Shown one piece after another: positions 36,497-46,757 of a DNA stretch of 64,000 nucleotides. The stretch is from Talpa occidentalis. Taxonomy: Eukaryota; Chordata; Mammalia; Eulipotyphla; Talpidae. Made by a program: the position numbers and the translations under genes. The notes below the pieces were generated by a model. That model was given only the letters and a program-made list of their open reading frames with translations, had not been told where the DNA came from and searched no databases. Within the stretch, counting starts at the first letter, position 1. Every line of letters begins with the position of its first letter. The stretch covers positions 113,209,194-113,273,193 of the forward strand of contig NW_026555331.1 in the NCBI RefSeq assembly GCF_014898055.3, given 5' to 3'.

Positions 36497-36812
36497 TTTT
36501 ATTTTTTTATTTTATTTTATTTTATTTTTTTAATTTTAATTTAATTTAATTTTATTTATTTATACAAGCACTGGGTACAGTCAGAAGCGCAGGAGGGTGA
36601 GAGAATTCACCAGAGCCAGAGCGGGGAGCAGAGCAGGCAGAAGGACCGAAGTACACTGCTGAGGGGAGCAGCAGGCGGCAGGAGAGGTCTGCGCACCATG
36701 TGGGACCCTCTTCCGGTGGCCGGGGAGCAGCCAGGGATCGAACTGGCCCCTCAGAGGCTGCGGGCAGCTTCGCAACCCAGCGCTTAACCGCTGTGCCACC
36801 GGGGAGGCCCAC
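36497..36812 (-). mobile_element. Full-length SINE (subfamily B) with long tail and exact TSD
   Basis: Exact 16-bp TSD TATAAATTCCAATTTA at 36481-36496 and 36813-36828. The tail side is unusually long (about 36497-36565) and made of TTTTA and TTTAA units, i.e. an A-tail that diversified into a microsatellite. Diagnostic CACTGGGTACAGTCAGAAGC and GGACCCTCTTCCGGTGGCCG mark subfamily B. Confidence 0.96.
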
Positions 36813-37259
36813 TATAAATTCCAATTTAAAGAGATAGCAAATAAGAATAGAAACAGCAAATAGCAAATGCCCAGGTGCCACATAGCTTGGCTTTGCCTCT
36901 TTTCCCATGACAATTGTCAGATACAGCATTAACTTCATGGTCCAATGGCATAGTTTCAGTGACAAACTTTTTTATTTCTTGTATTATATGCACTTTGATA
37001 AGACTTTATTCCAGTTTCAAATACTTAGAAACAAGAGCTTGACATCATTTACTAACATCACAGAATAAGGCTTGTCAAGTTGTTGCTTAAAATATTTAGA
37101 ATAAACGAAGTTTGGTGACATAGTGCTGGTAAAGTTATAAACTGGAGAAAAAGACTTTGGGGACTAGAAACGACATTGATACTGAATTCCACTGGCACTA
37201 ATTTACCAGAGAAGAGGTTTGGAGGAGAATGTGCTATGAGATATTTTATATATAATGTC

Positions 37260-37430
37260 ATCTTATATAATCTTCATAGCCTTCCCCAAAGGCTTCTGCT
37301 ATGAGTCACATTTTATGAATGGTATCATTTAAGCTTAGAAAAATTACATAATTGGTTTAAAAATATACAGTGGAAGCAGAATTAGTTTGCCTTCATATAG
37401 GAATCCAAACCCCTCTGCTTATCATGAACA
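37260..37430 (+). repeat. MIR relic
   Basis: MIR-like order: TAATCTTCATAGCCTTCC, GTCACATTTTATGAATGGTA, AAGCTTAGAAAAATTACATA, GTGGAAGCAGAATTAG, GAATCCAAACCCCTCTGC. Confidence 0.6.
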
Positions 37431-37469
37431 GGCCAGTTTAACTAACTGGATCAATATTTACCTATTTTA

Positions 37470-37845
37470 AGGACCTGCGGTGTCAAGTATAGTGACACCT
37501 GGGACTTGGGACTTAAAGGTAAGTCAGACATGTTTCCTATCTTGGAGTGATTTAAAACCTTTAAAGGGAGCCAGCAGTTTAACAGAAAATATAAGGAAGT
37601 TCCAAGGTCTATGACTGAAGTGTCAGTTGCCCAGTAAGGACCTAAAGGGTGGAGAGATCATTCCTCCAGGAGAAAGATGGGTTTGGGGCAGACCACATGG
37701 TTGATGTGATGTCCTAGCTGAGCTCTAGAACCTAAACCTGGACTCAGCAGTCCAAAAGCCAGGTTATAGGGTTGAAGAAGTTTATACAAAGGAAAATGTG
37801 TAGCTCAAACAAAGGCACAGATGTGTGATTCTTCCAATGAGTGCT
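37470..37845 (+). repeat. Old dispersed repeat, family undetermined
   Basis: Phrases such as TGACACCTGGGACTTGGGAC, GTAAGTCAGACATGTTTCCT, CTAGCTGAGCTCTAGAACC and CAAAGGCACAGATGTGTGAT follow the order of a common ancient mammalian repeat I cannot name with confidence. No coding content was seen. Confidence 0.35.
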
Positions 37846-38349
37846 TTGTAACACATTAGTTCATTAGAATAGCTGTGGTGCCCTGGAGAAATGACACTTG
37901 CTTTTGATGCCTTATAGAACACAGCTTGGTGAAAACAAAACCAAGTGATATGCCCAGTGAGGTGCTATCTCTCTGGCATTGTATATAGAAGAAAGAACTT
38001 TTATTATACAGAATAAGTTTGGATAAAGGTAAAAACTAAAGAGTAGATTTTCTTCTGAATTATACTAAAAAAATGATAAATGCTAGTTTGATAAGGGAAA
38101 AATAACAGGATTGATCTGAAATTAGTAGACACTGTAAAGACAATTAGAATAAAATGTTAAAGCATTTATTGTAAAAAATATAACTTTCATAGTAAGAAAG
38201 TTTGTGCAAAAGTAGATGAATTGAAATTTCTGAATGAAATAAGAATGCACAATGTGAACTCTTGAGTAGGGGGAATAAAATTCCTCATCAGCTAAGGGGC
38301 AGTTGAGAAAGAAGACTGAAATGAGGTTGGGTAATTGCTTAAGATTTAA

Positions 38350-38520
38350 ATTTGGCTACACATTAGAATCATGAATGCTCTTAAAAAAATTCAAAAATCC
38401 AGAGTGAACTCCATATCAAGTAACTGAGAATATCTGAGCACAAGGCAGTCATCAGTATTTTTAACGCTCCTTAGGTCATTGCCATCATGGAGTAATATTG
38501 GCAAACAGTGGTCTAGACTG
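38350..38520 (+). repeat. MER5A-like hAT MITE
   Basis: The order TTGGCTACACATTAGAATCA, GCTCTTAAAAAAATTCAAAA, AGTATTTTTAACGCTCCTTA and AACAGTGG matches the near-palindromic MER5A element of about 190 bp. It is old and diverged. Confidence 0.7.
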
Positions 38521-39177
38521 ACATCTACTTCATCTTATTTCCTTAGGTTAGTTTTATGTAGCAAAGCTTTACAGTAAACAAAGAAAGAGTAAGAGAGACC
38601 ATTTATATTTTTAAAATTGTTCATGAATGCTACTGTCCAAACCAGGAACTGGAAAGCCTGGTAGAATTTTAGATGCATACAGAAAGCTTTTACTTTGTTT
38701 TATTATATTGTCAAGATGCCTGTGCTATCTTGTCCATCTAGACAGTCCATGGCACATTTCCCAAAACTTGTAAGCCACAAGAAAATTTTATTGTGACTTC
38801 CCACTTTGTCCTGTGGATTAGTCAAGACAATGCCCTTACCATTCTTTTTATGGCAAAGGAAAGTGAGATGCAAATCACAGAAGTTAGAGTCTAGGTTTGT
38901 TGACTTCCATGCACAGATTGCCTCTATTGTCTCTGCACTATCAAGACAAAACTGAATGGTCACATGGTTAAAGTTGGAGACCAGAAGCTATTTTTCTTAG
39001 GTTAAAAAGTGACAAGCTGAAAATTTTGTCTTGAAATCAATATATTTACCCCACAGGTACCATATTTCCAATGAAACAATTTTCACTGGAAATTGAAGTG
39101 AGGTCTCTAAAGAGGCAATGCTTAAAATACGGCCTAAGGATGAAAGATTATTATTCTTGAGCCTAATTCTATTTATA

Positions 39178-39515
39178 TTGTCTTAGTTTAGGCTGCTATA
39201 ACAAAGTACCATAGACTGGGTAGGTTATGAACTACAGAAATTTGCTTTTCACAGTTCCAATGACTAAATATCTGAGATTAGAGCTCCAGCATGGTTGGAT
39301 TCTGGTTAGGTCCTCTTCTGGGTTGCAGAGTGCTAATTTTTGGTATTCTTACATAGTAGAAAGAACAACCTATCATGCTTGCATCTCCTTACTAGGGCAC
39401 TAAGCTTATTAATGAGGGCTCATCCTCATTATCTAATTACTTCCCAATGTTCCCTTCAAATATGGTCATGTTGGGGATTATACTTCAAATACGAATTTTG
39501 GGGGTTTAAGTACTA
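39178..39515 (+). repeat. Old dispersed repeat, family undetermined
   Basis: AGGCTGCTATAACAAAGTAC, CATAGACTGGGTAGGTTATG, AGAAATTTGCTTTTCACAGT, TTAATGAGGGCTCATCCTCA and ACGAATTTTGGGGGTTTAAG are the successive landmarks of a very common ancient mammalian repeat. I recognise the sequence but cannot assign its class safely. Confidence 0.5.
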
Positions 39516-39764
39516 ACAGAAAATAGTACATTGCAAAATATGAATAGAGAGTGGCATTTTATAATAAAAAGGGTCAGTTCGTGAAGAAGATATAAAAAGT
39601 CTAAGTTTATATGCCAGTAAGAAGAGCTTCAAAATGCATGAAGCAAGAAACGAGGGGGAAAAAAGGAAAGTGGTCAAATTCAAAATTATAAGCTTCAGAT
39701 GTCAAAGCTCTACTCACAGTAATTGATAGCACAAGTAGACATAAAATCAGTAATGATATATACA

Positions 39765-40615
39765 GCTTGGACAAAACTGTCAACTGTTAACTTGATTTAA
39801 TTGACATTGATAAAACACTCTACCAAACCACAGCAAAATACACATTCTTTTCAAATGTACATGGAATTGTCATCAAGATAGAGCAATTAATGAATATTTG
39901 ATATAATTTCAATTATCATGAATTTATTGACAGTTATTTTGTAAACTATCATTTTTTTCTATCTTGGGAAATTCTATGTATACGTAAGAAGAATGTATAC
40001 TCAGCTTTTAGGAGTTGTAGTGCCCTATAAATGTCTATTAAATCATCCATTCTAATTCTTCATTTAAGGCTATCATTTCCTTGTGATTATGTTGAACCAC
40101 AAAAGACCCTAAAGAGGAAAGCAATTCTGACAAAAAAAGAAAATCAATGGAAGTATCATGCACACAGGCTTGAAACTATATTTCAAAAATCTATTAGTAA
40201 AAACAGTATGGTTTTGCAGTAAAAGTGGGCACACAGATAAATGGAATAGAATTGAGATCCTAAATATAAACCACACATATGTGGGCAATTAATCTATGAC
40301 AAAGGAGTCAAGTGTATACAAAGAAAAAGGAAAGCCTCGCCAACAAATGGTATTGGGAATACTGGATAGCCATAGGCAAAATAATGCAATTAGACCACTA
40401 TCTCACACATACACACACACACACAAATAAAACCTCAGACTGCATTAAAGACTGGGATGAAGGACTTGAAACCATAAAACGGATAAAGGAAAATATGGAC
40501 AGAACACTCCACAACATCGGTTTAGGGTGTCTTTGAGTATTTTAGTCTAACAACTAGGGGGAAAAAACAAAAGTAATCAAACAGAACTACATCAAACTAA
40601 AAAACTTGTGCTGAG
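39765..40615 (+). mobile_element. Mosaic L1 ORF2 relic with one flipped segment
   Basis: 39765-39900 is L1 ORF2 in sense (AGCAAAATACACATTCTTTT, GTACATGGAATTGTCATCAA). 39960-40090 reads antisense ORF2 (AGAATGTATACTCAGCTTTT, ATAAATGTCTATTAAATCAT). 40095-40615 is sense again, with the frame SLANKWYWEYWIAIGKIMQL at about 40329-40388 and a (CA)n near 40406-40424. All frames carry stops. The sense parts belong to neighbouring ORF2 regions. Confidence 0.65.
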
Positions 40616-41224
40616 AGAAAGAAATTATCATTAAAATCCCCTACATTGATGTGTTTCTTGCTACATGAGGTTCTTTGATTTTAGGGTCTCTCAGCTGACA
40701 GCACAAGCAAATGCATGTGTGTACTAATTTGTGTATTCACTCATATCTACAGACATGTTTTCATCTGTATCTCTATTAAACTAACCATTAATTAATAATA
40801 TTGAGTTTTTTACCTCTAATCATTTATCTTGTAGATCATTCTAGTCTTCTCCACTTGCTTATCTGTAAATTTGCTCTCCAACCCTGAAAGATTTCATTCC
40901 CATCATCTGCCATTCAGTATAGTACTTTGTTGTATAGCTCCAGTAGACACAGAGAAATTTCAGAATTGTTGGCTGATATTTTTGTTATAAACAACTTTAT
41001 GAGCTACAGTGGAGTGCTAAGGTAAAGTGATTTACCTTTAGTCTTATAGTCTTAATTTATTTTAAAAATTACTTTGGTCAGAATCTTTTTCCTCTGTGTT
41101 TTCAGTGAGGTTATTTTATACCTTTGTAATAGAATTAGATTGTGTGGTCGCAGTCTATATCACCTCCTGGGATATAGACCCCTTGATCTCCTAATTATAT
41201 TTAAAATCTGCTTCATCATTGATT

Positions 41225-41531
41225 TTTCACTCTTTCTGCTACACATTTTTATGAGTTTTGACAAGTGTGTAGTATCATGTATCCACCATCACCCTATCAT
41301 ACACAATAGTTTTACCAATTTAAAACTCCCCTGCACACCACTCTTCATTCTGAACATCCCTCTAACTTCCTCAAGACCTGCACCACTCATCTTTTTGCTA
41401 TCTCTATAGTTTTGTCTTTTCCAGAATGTCATATTATTGGAATCCTACAGCATGTGACTCTGTGTCATATCTGAGATGGTTCTAGTGAAACTGTCCTTCA
41501 GATTATGTTTCACCCTTGCTTTTGGCATACA
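41225..41531 (-). mobile_element. Ancient L1 3' end (L1ME-like), antisense
   Basis: The plus strand carries TAGTATCATGTATCCACCAT, TTTGCTATCTCTATAGTTTT and GTCTTTTCCAGAATGTCATA, the same antisense L1 module as at 25900-26000. It is cut on the right by a SINE insertion. Confidence 0.7.
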
Positions 41532-41545
41532 TTGTCATTTTTTTA

Positions 41546-41819
41546 AATTAATTTTTTTTTTTAAGATTCATCCATTTATGCATACAAGAGCTGGGGCACA
41601 GGCCAGAGATGTGGGGGGGGTGAGAGGATTCACCAGAGACAGAGTGGGGAACAGGACAGGCAGACGGACTGAAATACACTGCTGAGGGGAGCAGCGGGTG
41701 GGACAGGAGAGATCTACTTTGCCATATGGGTTTCTCTCTGTCCGGCCAGGGATCGAACTCATGCCCCGGAGGCTGCAGATTGCTTCATAGTGCGTTGTGC
41801 CACCAGGGAGGCCCTACTT
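41546..41819 (-). mobile_element. Full-length SINE (subfamily A) with TSD
   Basis: TSD TTGTCATTTTTTTA at 41532-41545 and 41820-41833. Complete copy, with an 8-nt loss near the head end (GTGCGTTGTGCCACCAGGG). It inserted into an old L1 relic. Confidence 0.93.
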
Positions 41820-41833
41820 TGTCATTTTTTTAT

Positions 41834-43037
41834 CTTGAAAACAAGACAGGTTACATTGGGTAATAGGAACGGAAGTAAATAGGTCTTTATTTGGGGATTT
41901 ATGTTAATGTGGCTGTAAAATCAGGATTGTTGTAGCTGGAGGTTCTAGATAATTTAGTTCTATAATATCTTCTATTTTCTTCCCTCTGCACTTGAACTTC
42001 CCTATCTACTCCACATTAGAGTCTGGATCTTGCTGAAATGTAATTCTTTGTTATTTTACTGAAGCTCTGTTGATGTTGTGTTAAGGCATATATATGTGTG
42101 TTTGTCTGGGTGAAACAGTGTATAATCTTCCAATTAAGACTGTCTGTTCATGGATTTGTGTCTTTCAAGTGTGATCTTCACAGTTGTTTCTTCTTCCATA
42201 CCCCCTGCTCTTTTCCTTGGCTGCTTGGTTCTTATCAGTGTTTATTTTGTTTTTTCTTCCCTCACTAGCCCCCCAACTTCCATATTTGATACAGGAACAC
42301 TGGAAAGGACTGAAAGGCAGTATGTTCCTCTTCTCTCCCCCACCTTGCATAAGAATTTTGCATTGTGTTCCGGCAAAGTTCTTGCCTTTAGAGAGAAGGG
42401 CTTTGTTTTGAGTAAGTTGTGCATATATTTCACAGCGATTACTTTTTCCCAATTCCTGTCAGATCCACAAGGAGATCTTTCTCTTAACCTTGCCATAGGA
42501 TTTGCTGAGGCCCCCTATGAATAGACCATAAAAATGTAGGATCTCTTAGGATTACACCCACAGAGTTTCAGTGTCTCATCTAGTCCTCACTCAACCTGCA
42601 TTCACTCATTTAAAGGACCATTTAAGTGTCCCTATAAATTTGTCGCTCCAGCAGCTTTTTTCCCTGTAGGTAAATCTCTGGTTGTCTCTGGTTGTGCCTG
42701 TCTCTCCAGATTTTAGCCTGTGGTTTTGTTCTAACTTCATGTCTCTGATGTGTGCAAGGCAAGTCATTGATCTTACATTTGTCCCATTTTTTTCTCATTT
42801 TAAGGACAGGAGCAATAACTTCCTATCTTTTTACATATTTGATCTGAAATCAGAAGTCTCTTTTAACTTACATTTTTGAATATATAGAATACAGTTAAAA
42901 TTGCCCTTATGTTCATATCTGTTAATGGTAGTATCTGTGTTGATTTTGAGTTGGTATCAGTAGATTAATATTTCTCCTCATGATAGGGCCCTAGCCTTGC
43001 TTACTTGCAAGCCCTCTGATGTTGGAAGGCCAATTTG
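41834..43037. other. Unassigned sequence with a 124-codon open frame
   Basis: A plus-strand frame at 42150-42524 (124 codons) and overlapping frames on both strands lie in T/C-rich DNA. I recognise no domain, and several frames are open at once, as expected by chance. It may be an old L1 portion, but I could not place it. Confidence 0.35.
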
Positions 43038-43070
43038 TTTGCTGGATATTTTCTTTTCTTTTCTTTTCTT

Positions 43071-43176
43071 TTTTTGTGGGATCCTCACCGGCAGCCAGGG
43101 AACAAACCGGCGCTGCAGAGGCTGCGGGCAGCCTTGCAGCCCAGCGCTCAGCCACTGTGCCACCAGGGGAGGCCCT
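43071..43176 (-). mobile_element. Head-only short SINE (subfamily D) within the composite
   Basis: It contains only the tRNA-like head, from the GGGAGGCCC end to GTGGGATCC, then directly an A-rich tail. It shares CCAGGGGAGGCCC and GCAGCCTTGCA with the other head-only copy at 51541-51647, separating it from the heads of most full-length copies. The B-box region is mutated (GGAACAAACC in reverse complement). Confidence 0.85.
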
Positions 43177-43449
43177 TTTTTTTTCTTTTAAAGATTTATT
43201 TATTTATACATGCAAGAGCTGGGGCACAGGCCAGAAATGTAGGGGTTTAGAGGAGTCACCAGAGACAGTGGGGAACAGAACAGGCAGACTGACTGAAATA
43301 CACTGCTGAGGGGAGCAGCGGGTGTGACAGGAGAGGTCTGCTGCACCATGTGGGTTGCTCCCTGGCTGGCCGGGGATTGAACTCGTGCTGTAGAGGCTGC
43401 GTATTGCTTCAGAGTGCGGTGCTTAACCCCTTGCACCACCGGGGAGGCC
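43177..43449 (-). mobile_element. Full-length SINE (subfamily A) within the composite
   Basis: Tail side TTTTCTTTTAAAGATTTATTTA (AATAAA and TCTTT kept in sense), body with CACTGCTGAGGGGAGCAG, and head ending GCACCACCGGGGAGGCC. Its tail abuts the head of the head-only copy with no intervening target sequence. Confidence 0.94.
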
Positions 43450-43468
43450 TTATTTGCTGGATATTTTC

Positions 43469-44010
43469 ATTGCCCTATGACTACTGAGTTTTGTTCTGGG
43501 ATGCAGGCTACTTTGAAATAGTTTTATTCCTTTGGAACTTGTTTTTTTGGGGGGATATTTTAGGAGGGGCAACAGCAATGTCTATTCCAATATCTATATT
43601 AAGTAATTATTACTTATTACTAAAGAAGACACTTCAGTGTACTGTCCTCAATGCCCATTAAATGTTGAGGTTGTCCAGTCTGGCTGCTGGGAATGGACAC
43701 TATGCATGGACTTGCCTTAGTGTCTGTTTTCTCTATTCCTTTCATGAATTAATATTGGCCAATGTGCCTAGCTCCCTTCCGTACATGTTCTGATCTTCTG
43801 AAGATCCCCAGTTTATCTTCCCTCTGTGGAGTTTTCTTCTCTCTGTTTCTCTTTCCTGAGATCTGTAACTGCCTTCATCTCCTTAGACTTTCAAACCCTT
43901 TCCTAAAATTGGGGCACTAACTTTGCTTCTTATCTGAGGGCTCACTGACCTTTGTTCCTTAGTGACCAGTGTCCTCAAAACCATTATTTCAACATTCTAC
44001 CCATTTTTTT
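43469..44010 (-). repeat. Possible ancient L1 terminal region, antisense
   Basis: GATGCAGGCTACTTTGAAAT, AGTTTTATTCCTTTGGAACT, TGTCCAGTCTGGCTGCTGGG and CTAGCTGGACGGCTGTGATC resemble antisense non-coding parts of old L1 elements. Assignment is tentative, and there is no open frame. Confidence 0.35.
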
Positions 44011-44839
44011 AGTTGCTAGCTGGACGGCTGTGATCCCAGAAGTTCACAGGCAGCTACTGAATTCTTGAAATGTGTCTCATGCAAACTGAAATGTAAAGTA
44101 CATACTGATTTTGAAGCCTTTGTGCCAAAGGATAATGTTAAATACCTCACTCATCTTTTTATAGTGATTACAGTTTGAAATAAGTTTTGGATATCAGCTT
44201 GAATATTTATTATTAAAATTCATTTTATGTTTCTGCTTATTAGAACATGTCTTGTAGAAAATTTAAATTTATGTATTCCCAATGTATATTAGACAGTACT
44301 CATTTAGATATTATACAGAACATCATGTTAATTCATTGTAAATTAATGATATATTTATAGCACTGAGAATTAGAATGTGGAAAGCATTTGGGATGTTGTA
44401 TTAAGATACGTAAACTCTAGAGAGTGAGACATAACATATTTAGATTTAGGGACCTTATGTAATAATTTTTAGGGGTCCAATGTCCTATGCATCCTTTTAT
44501 CTTGTGTGGTTTTCTACGACCAGAGGACATACTTGGAAAATAACTTGATCATGGTTCGTGGATGGAATAGCTTACACAGCGTCATGAGGCAAAAATGGAC
44601 TCCAATTGCATTAGATAAAGTGTGCTCTTAACAACAGTGTTGAAGGAACTATCCTTAAGAAACATACTTCACCTATTTGATATTGAGATAGAATTGATCT
44701 GAGGTAAAAGCACTTGTGACATCTTTGGCTATGACAGATAGCATGCCTAGTTATTCAAAAAGTGGAATGGAAAAAGATTGAGATATTTGAGATGAAAAGT
44801 TTTGTGAAAGGGTAGGCTCAAGGAAAGGGCTCAAAGCTG
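44011..44839. other. Unassigned AT-rich sequence
   Basis: No gene or repeat was recognised. Confidence 0.5.
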
Positions 44840-46100
44840 CCAGATTTTTGCCCCCCGCATGATCCTACACCTAGCTGACAGCGTAGCTCTCACTACAGAG
44901 GTGGCCCTGAACAACCAGCTGCACATGGTGGTTTATCCCGCCCCTGTCATGGTATACACCAGTGAATGTATTGTAGGACCATGGACAGAGTGATTGTGGT
45001 GGCAGACTTTGCTTATGTCGCAAAGTGTTTAACTGCTTTTCACATAAACTCACTATCACAGTTCATCTCGCTGTTGCTGTAACTCAATGCTTGGTCAGTA
45101 GCAGAAACCAGTACTGAGCCATCAAGGATATCAACCAGCCCTCTGTGACAAGTAAATTTGATAGGATCCTTTCTACCTTAGAAGGAAGAGCTATTTGTCT
45201 GTACGTGATTGACACATATTTAGAGTGTGAGTTTGCTTTCCTGGCTTGTAATGTCTAAACTGGCTCAGTCATATTTCTTTCATCAAAGATTCCCAGTGGA
45301 ATCTTTCTTTTTCACTATGGGTCTCCTTATTTCATTGCTTAAGATCAAGTGACTTACTTTGCAATGAAGGTCTGGTAATGGGCACATGACCATATCCATA
45401 TCTCCCAGAAAGGTATAGAGGTGGATCTAACTTAGGCATATACATTTAAAATAACTTTCACATAGGGTGCTGTACTGCCAACTGGTAGAAGACATACCTC
45501 CAGATACCAATGTTGCCTCACGGAGCAACAGCGTTGGGAGTGGTGCAGGATGAGAGAGATTATTCAACATCCATGTGGAGCAATGAGAAGCCTAGAGGGG
45601 CTACACAGGAAGTAATGTGCAGCCTCATCCAAAGGCAGCCTCCTGTTTATTAACATCAAGTACAAAGGTGGGGCTAGTAAGCAGGGAGCGTACATGTGTC
45701 GGGGAAGCAATTATTGGGGATGTGTACCATTGTGGAGTGACCAGGGGCTGTTGCTTGGGGGGCTCCATTGTTCTTGCTGGTCCAAGAACAATTATTATCT
45801 CTATTATCTGCCTGCTGTTTTCAGCAGATACTGGTTTCCCAGAATGTTCCCCATACCAGGACTTTTGCCTTTGGTGAGAGGTCCCTTGCTTGACCCTATA
45901 CCTACTGACAAGCAGGGACTCTGGGTACCAAGGCGATATCCCCTGAGAACAAAGTGGGGTTGGGAATTCCACATACCATGTCACTGCTAAAGGCACATTT
46001 GGGGAATTTGTGTTTCTTATTCCTGAAACTTTAGGCTCAGAATGACAGTTAGTTCTTTGCCTGAGGGAAAGAATGCCTTTGTCCCAGATATAATAAAGTT
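44840..46100 (+). pseudogene. ERVL (class III endogenous retrovirus) pol relic, integrase region
   Basis: The DNA of 45110-45290 and later blocks follows, with many changes, the integrase-coding part of pol in ERVL-type endogenous retroviruses. The 45890-46060 part resembles the 3' internal end of such elements. Reading frames are interrupted by numerous stops and indels; open pieces such as 45617-45877 are chance remnants. No env-like region or paired LTRs were found. It is an old, non-functional fragment, and family assignment is from recall. Confidence 0.6.
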
Positions 46101-46456
46101 ACATTACACCTGACAGTGAACATAAAGAAAAATAAAAAAGGTTATTTATAATACTAATGGTTATAGTTCAAAATTAAGATAAAAACATAAGTGCTTAAAA
46201 TGTGTTTATGAAATATAACCTATTGGACAATATAATTTATAAAAGTCACCCAGAAATGATAGAAAATACAGACTTACAGAAGAAAAAGTTTTAATTTTTA
46301 TGTAAAAATATTTCGATTGGTTTGAAAATGAAGACTAACTGACCTCTTAACTTATATGGAAGAGATTTTCCAAAAATTGAGTTACATAATTTTCAGCTCT
46401 CAAGTTTTGAGAAAAACATATTGAAGTCATGTAAGATAAAAATTATTTTATAAAAA
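46101..46456. other. Unassigned AT-rich sequence
   Basis: Nothing was recognised between the retroviral relic and the SINE. Confidence 0.5.
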
Positions 46457-46468
46457 CTGATGTATTTG

Positions 46469-46745
46469 GGGCCTCCCCTGGTGGCTCAGGCAGTTGAGCG
46501 CCGCACTGTGAAGCTGTCTGCAGACTCTGCAGCGCCAGTTCGATCCCAGCTGGACAGCGAGGGTCCCACATTGCATGGCAGACCTCTCCTATCTTACCTG
46601 CTGCTCCCCTCAGCAGTGTATTTCGTCACTCTGCCTGTTCTGTTCCCCGCTCTGTCTCTGGTGAATCCTCTCACCCTCCCGTGCATCTAGCCTGTGCCCC
46701 GGTTCTTGTATAAATAAATAAATAAATCTTAAAAAAAAAACACAC
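46469..46745 (+). mobile_element. Full-length SINE, intermediate type, with TSD
   Basis: TSD CTGATGTATTTG at 46457-46468 and 46746-46757. The start GGGGCCTCCCCTGGTGG carries the extra C also seen in head-only copies, while the body is subfamily A. The tail TATAAATAAATAAATAAATC ends in TCTTA, so AATAAA is present but the TCTTT terminator is not. The B box is AGTTCGATCCC. Confidence 0.95.
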
Positions 46746-46757
46746 CTGATGTATTTG

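Larger units (their letters stand above)
43054..43452 (-). mobile_element. Composite SINE: full-length copy joined to a head-only copy, one TSD
   Basis: TTTGCTGGATATTTTC at 43038-43053 and 43453-43468 is an exact 16-bp TSD around the whole unit. In sense (minus) order: a complete subfamily A SINE (43449-43177), then a head-only SINE (43176-43071), then an AAAAG-rich tail. No second duplication separates the two, so they probably inserted together. Confidence 0.85.

Noticed and set aside
42150..42524. 124-codon plus-strand frame as a candidate gene
   Set aside because: No domain, no splice or promoter context, and overlapping frames are open on both strands in low-complexity T/C-rich DNA.
45617..45996. 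Facing open frames of 86 to 123 codons on both strands as possible genes
   Set aside because: They fall within the decayed ERVL relic, and neither frame follows the expected coding frame throughout.
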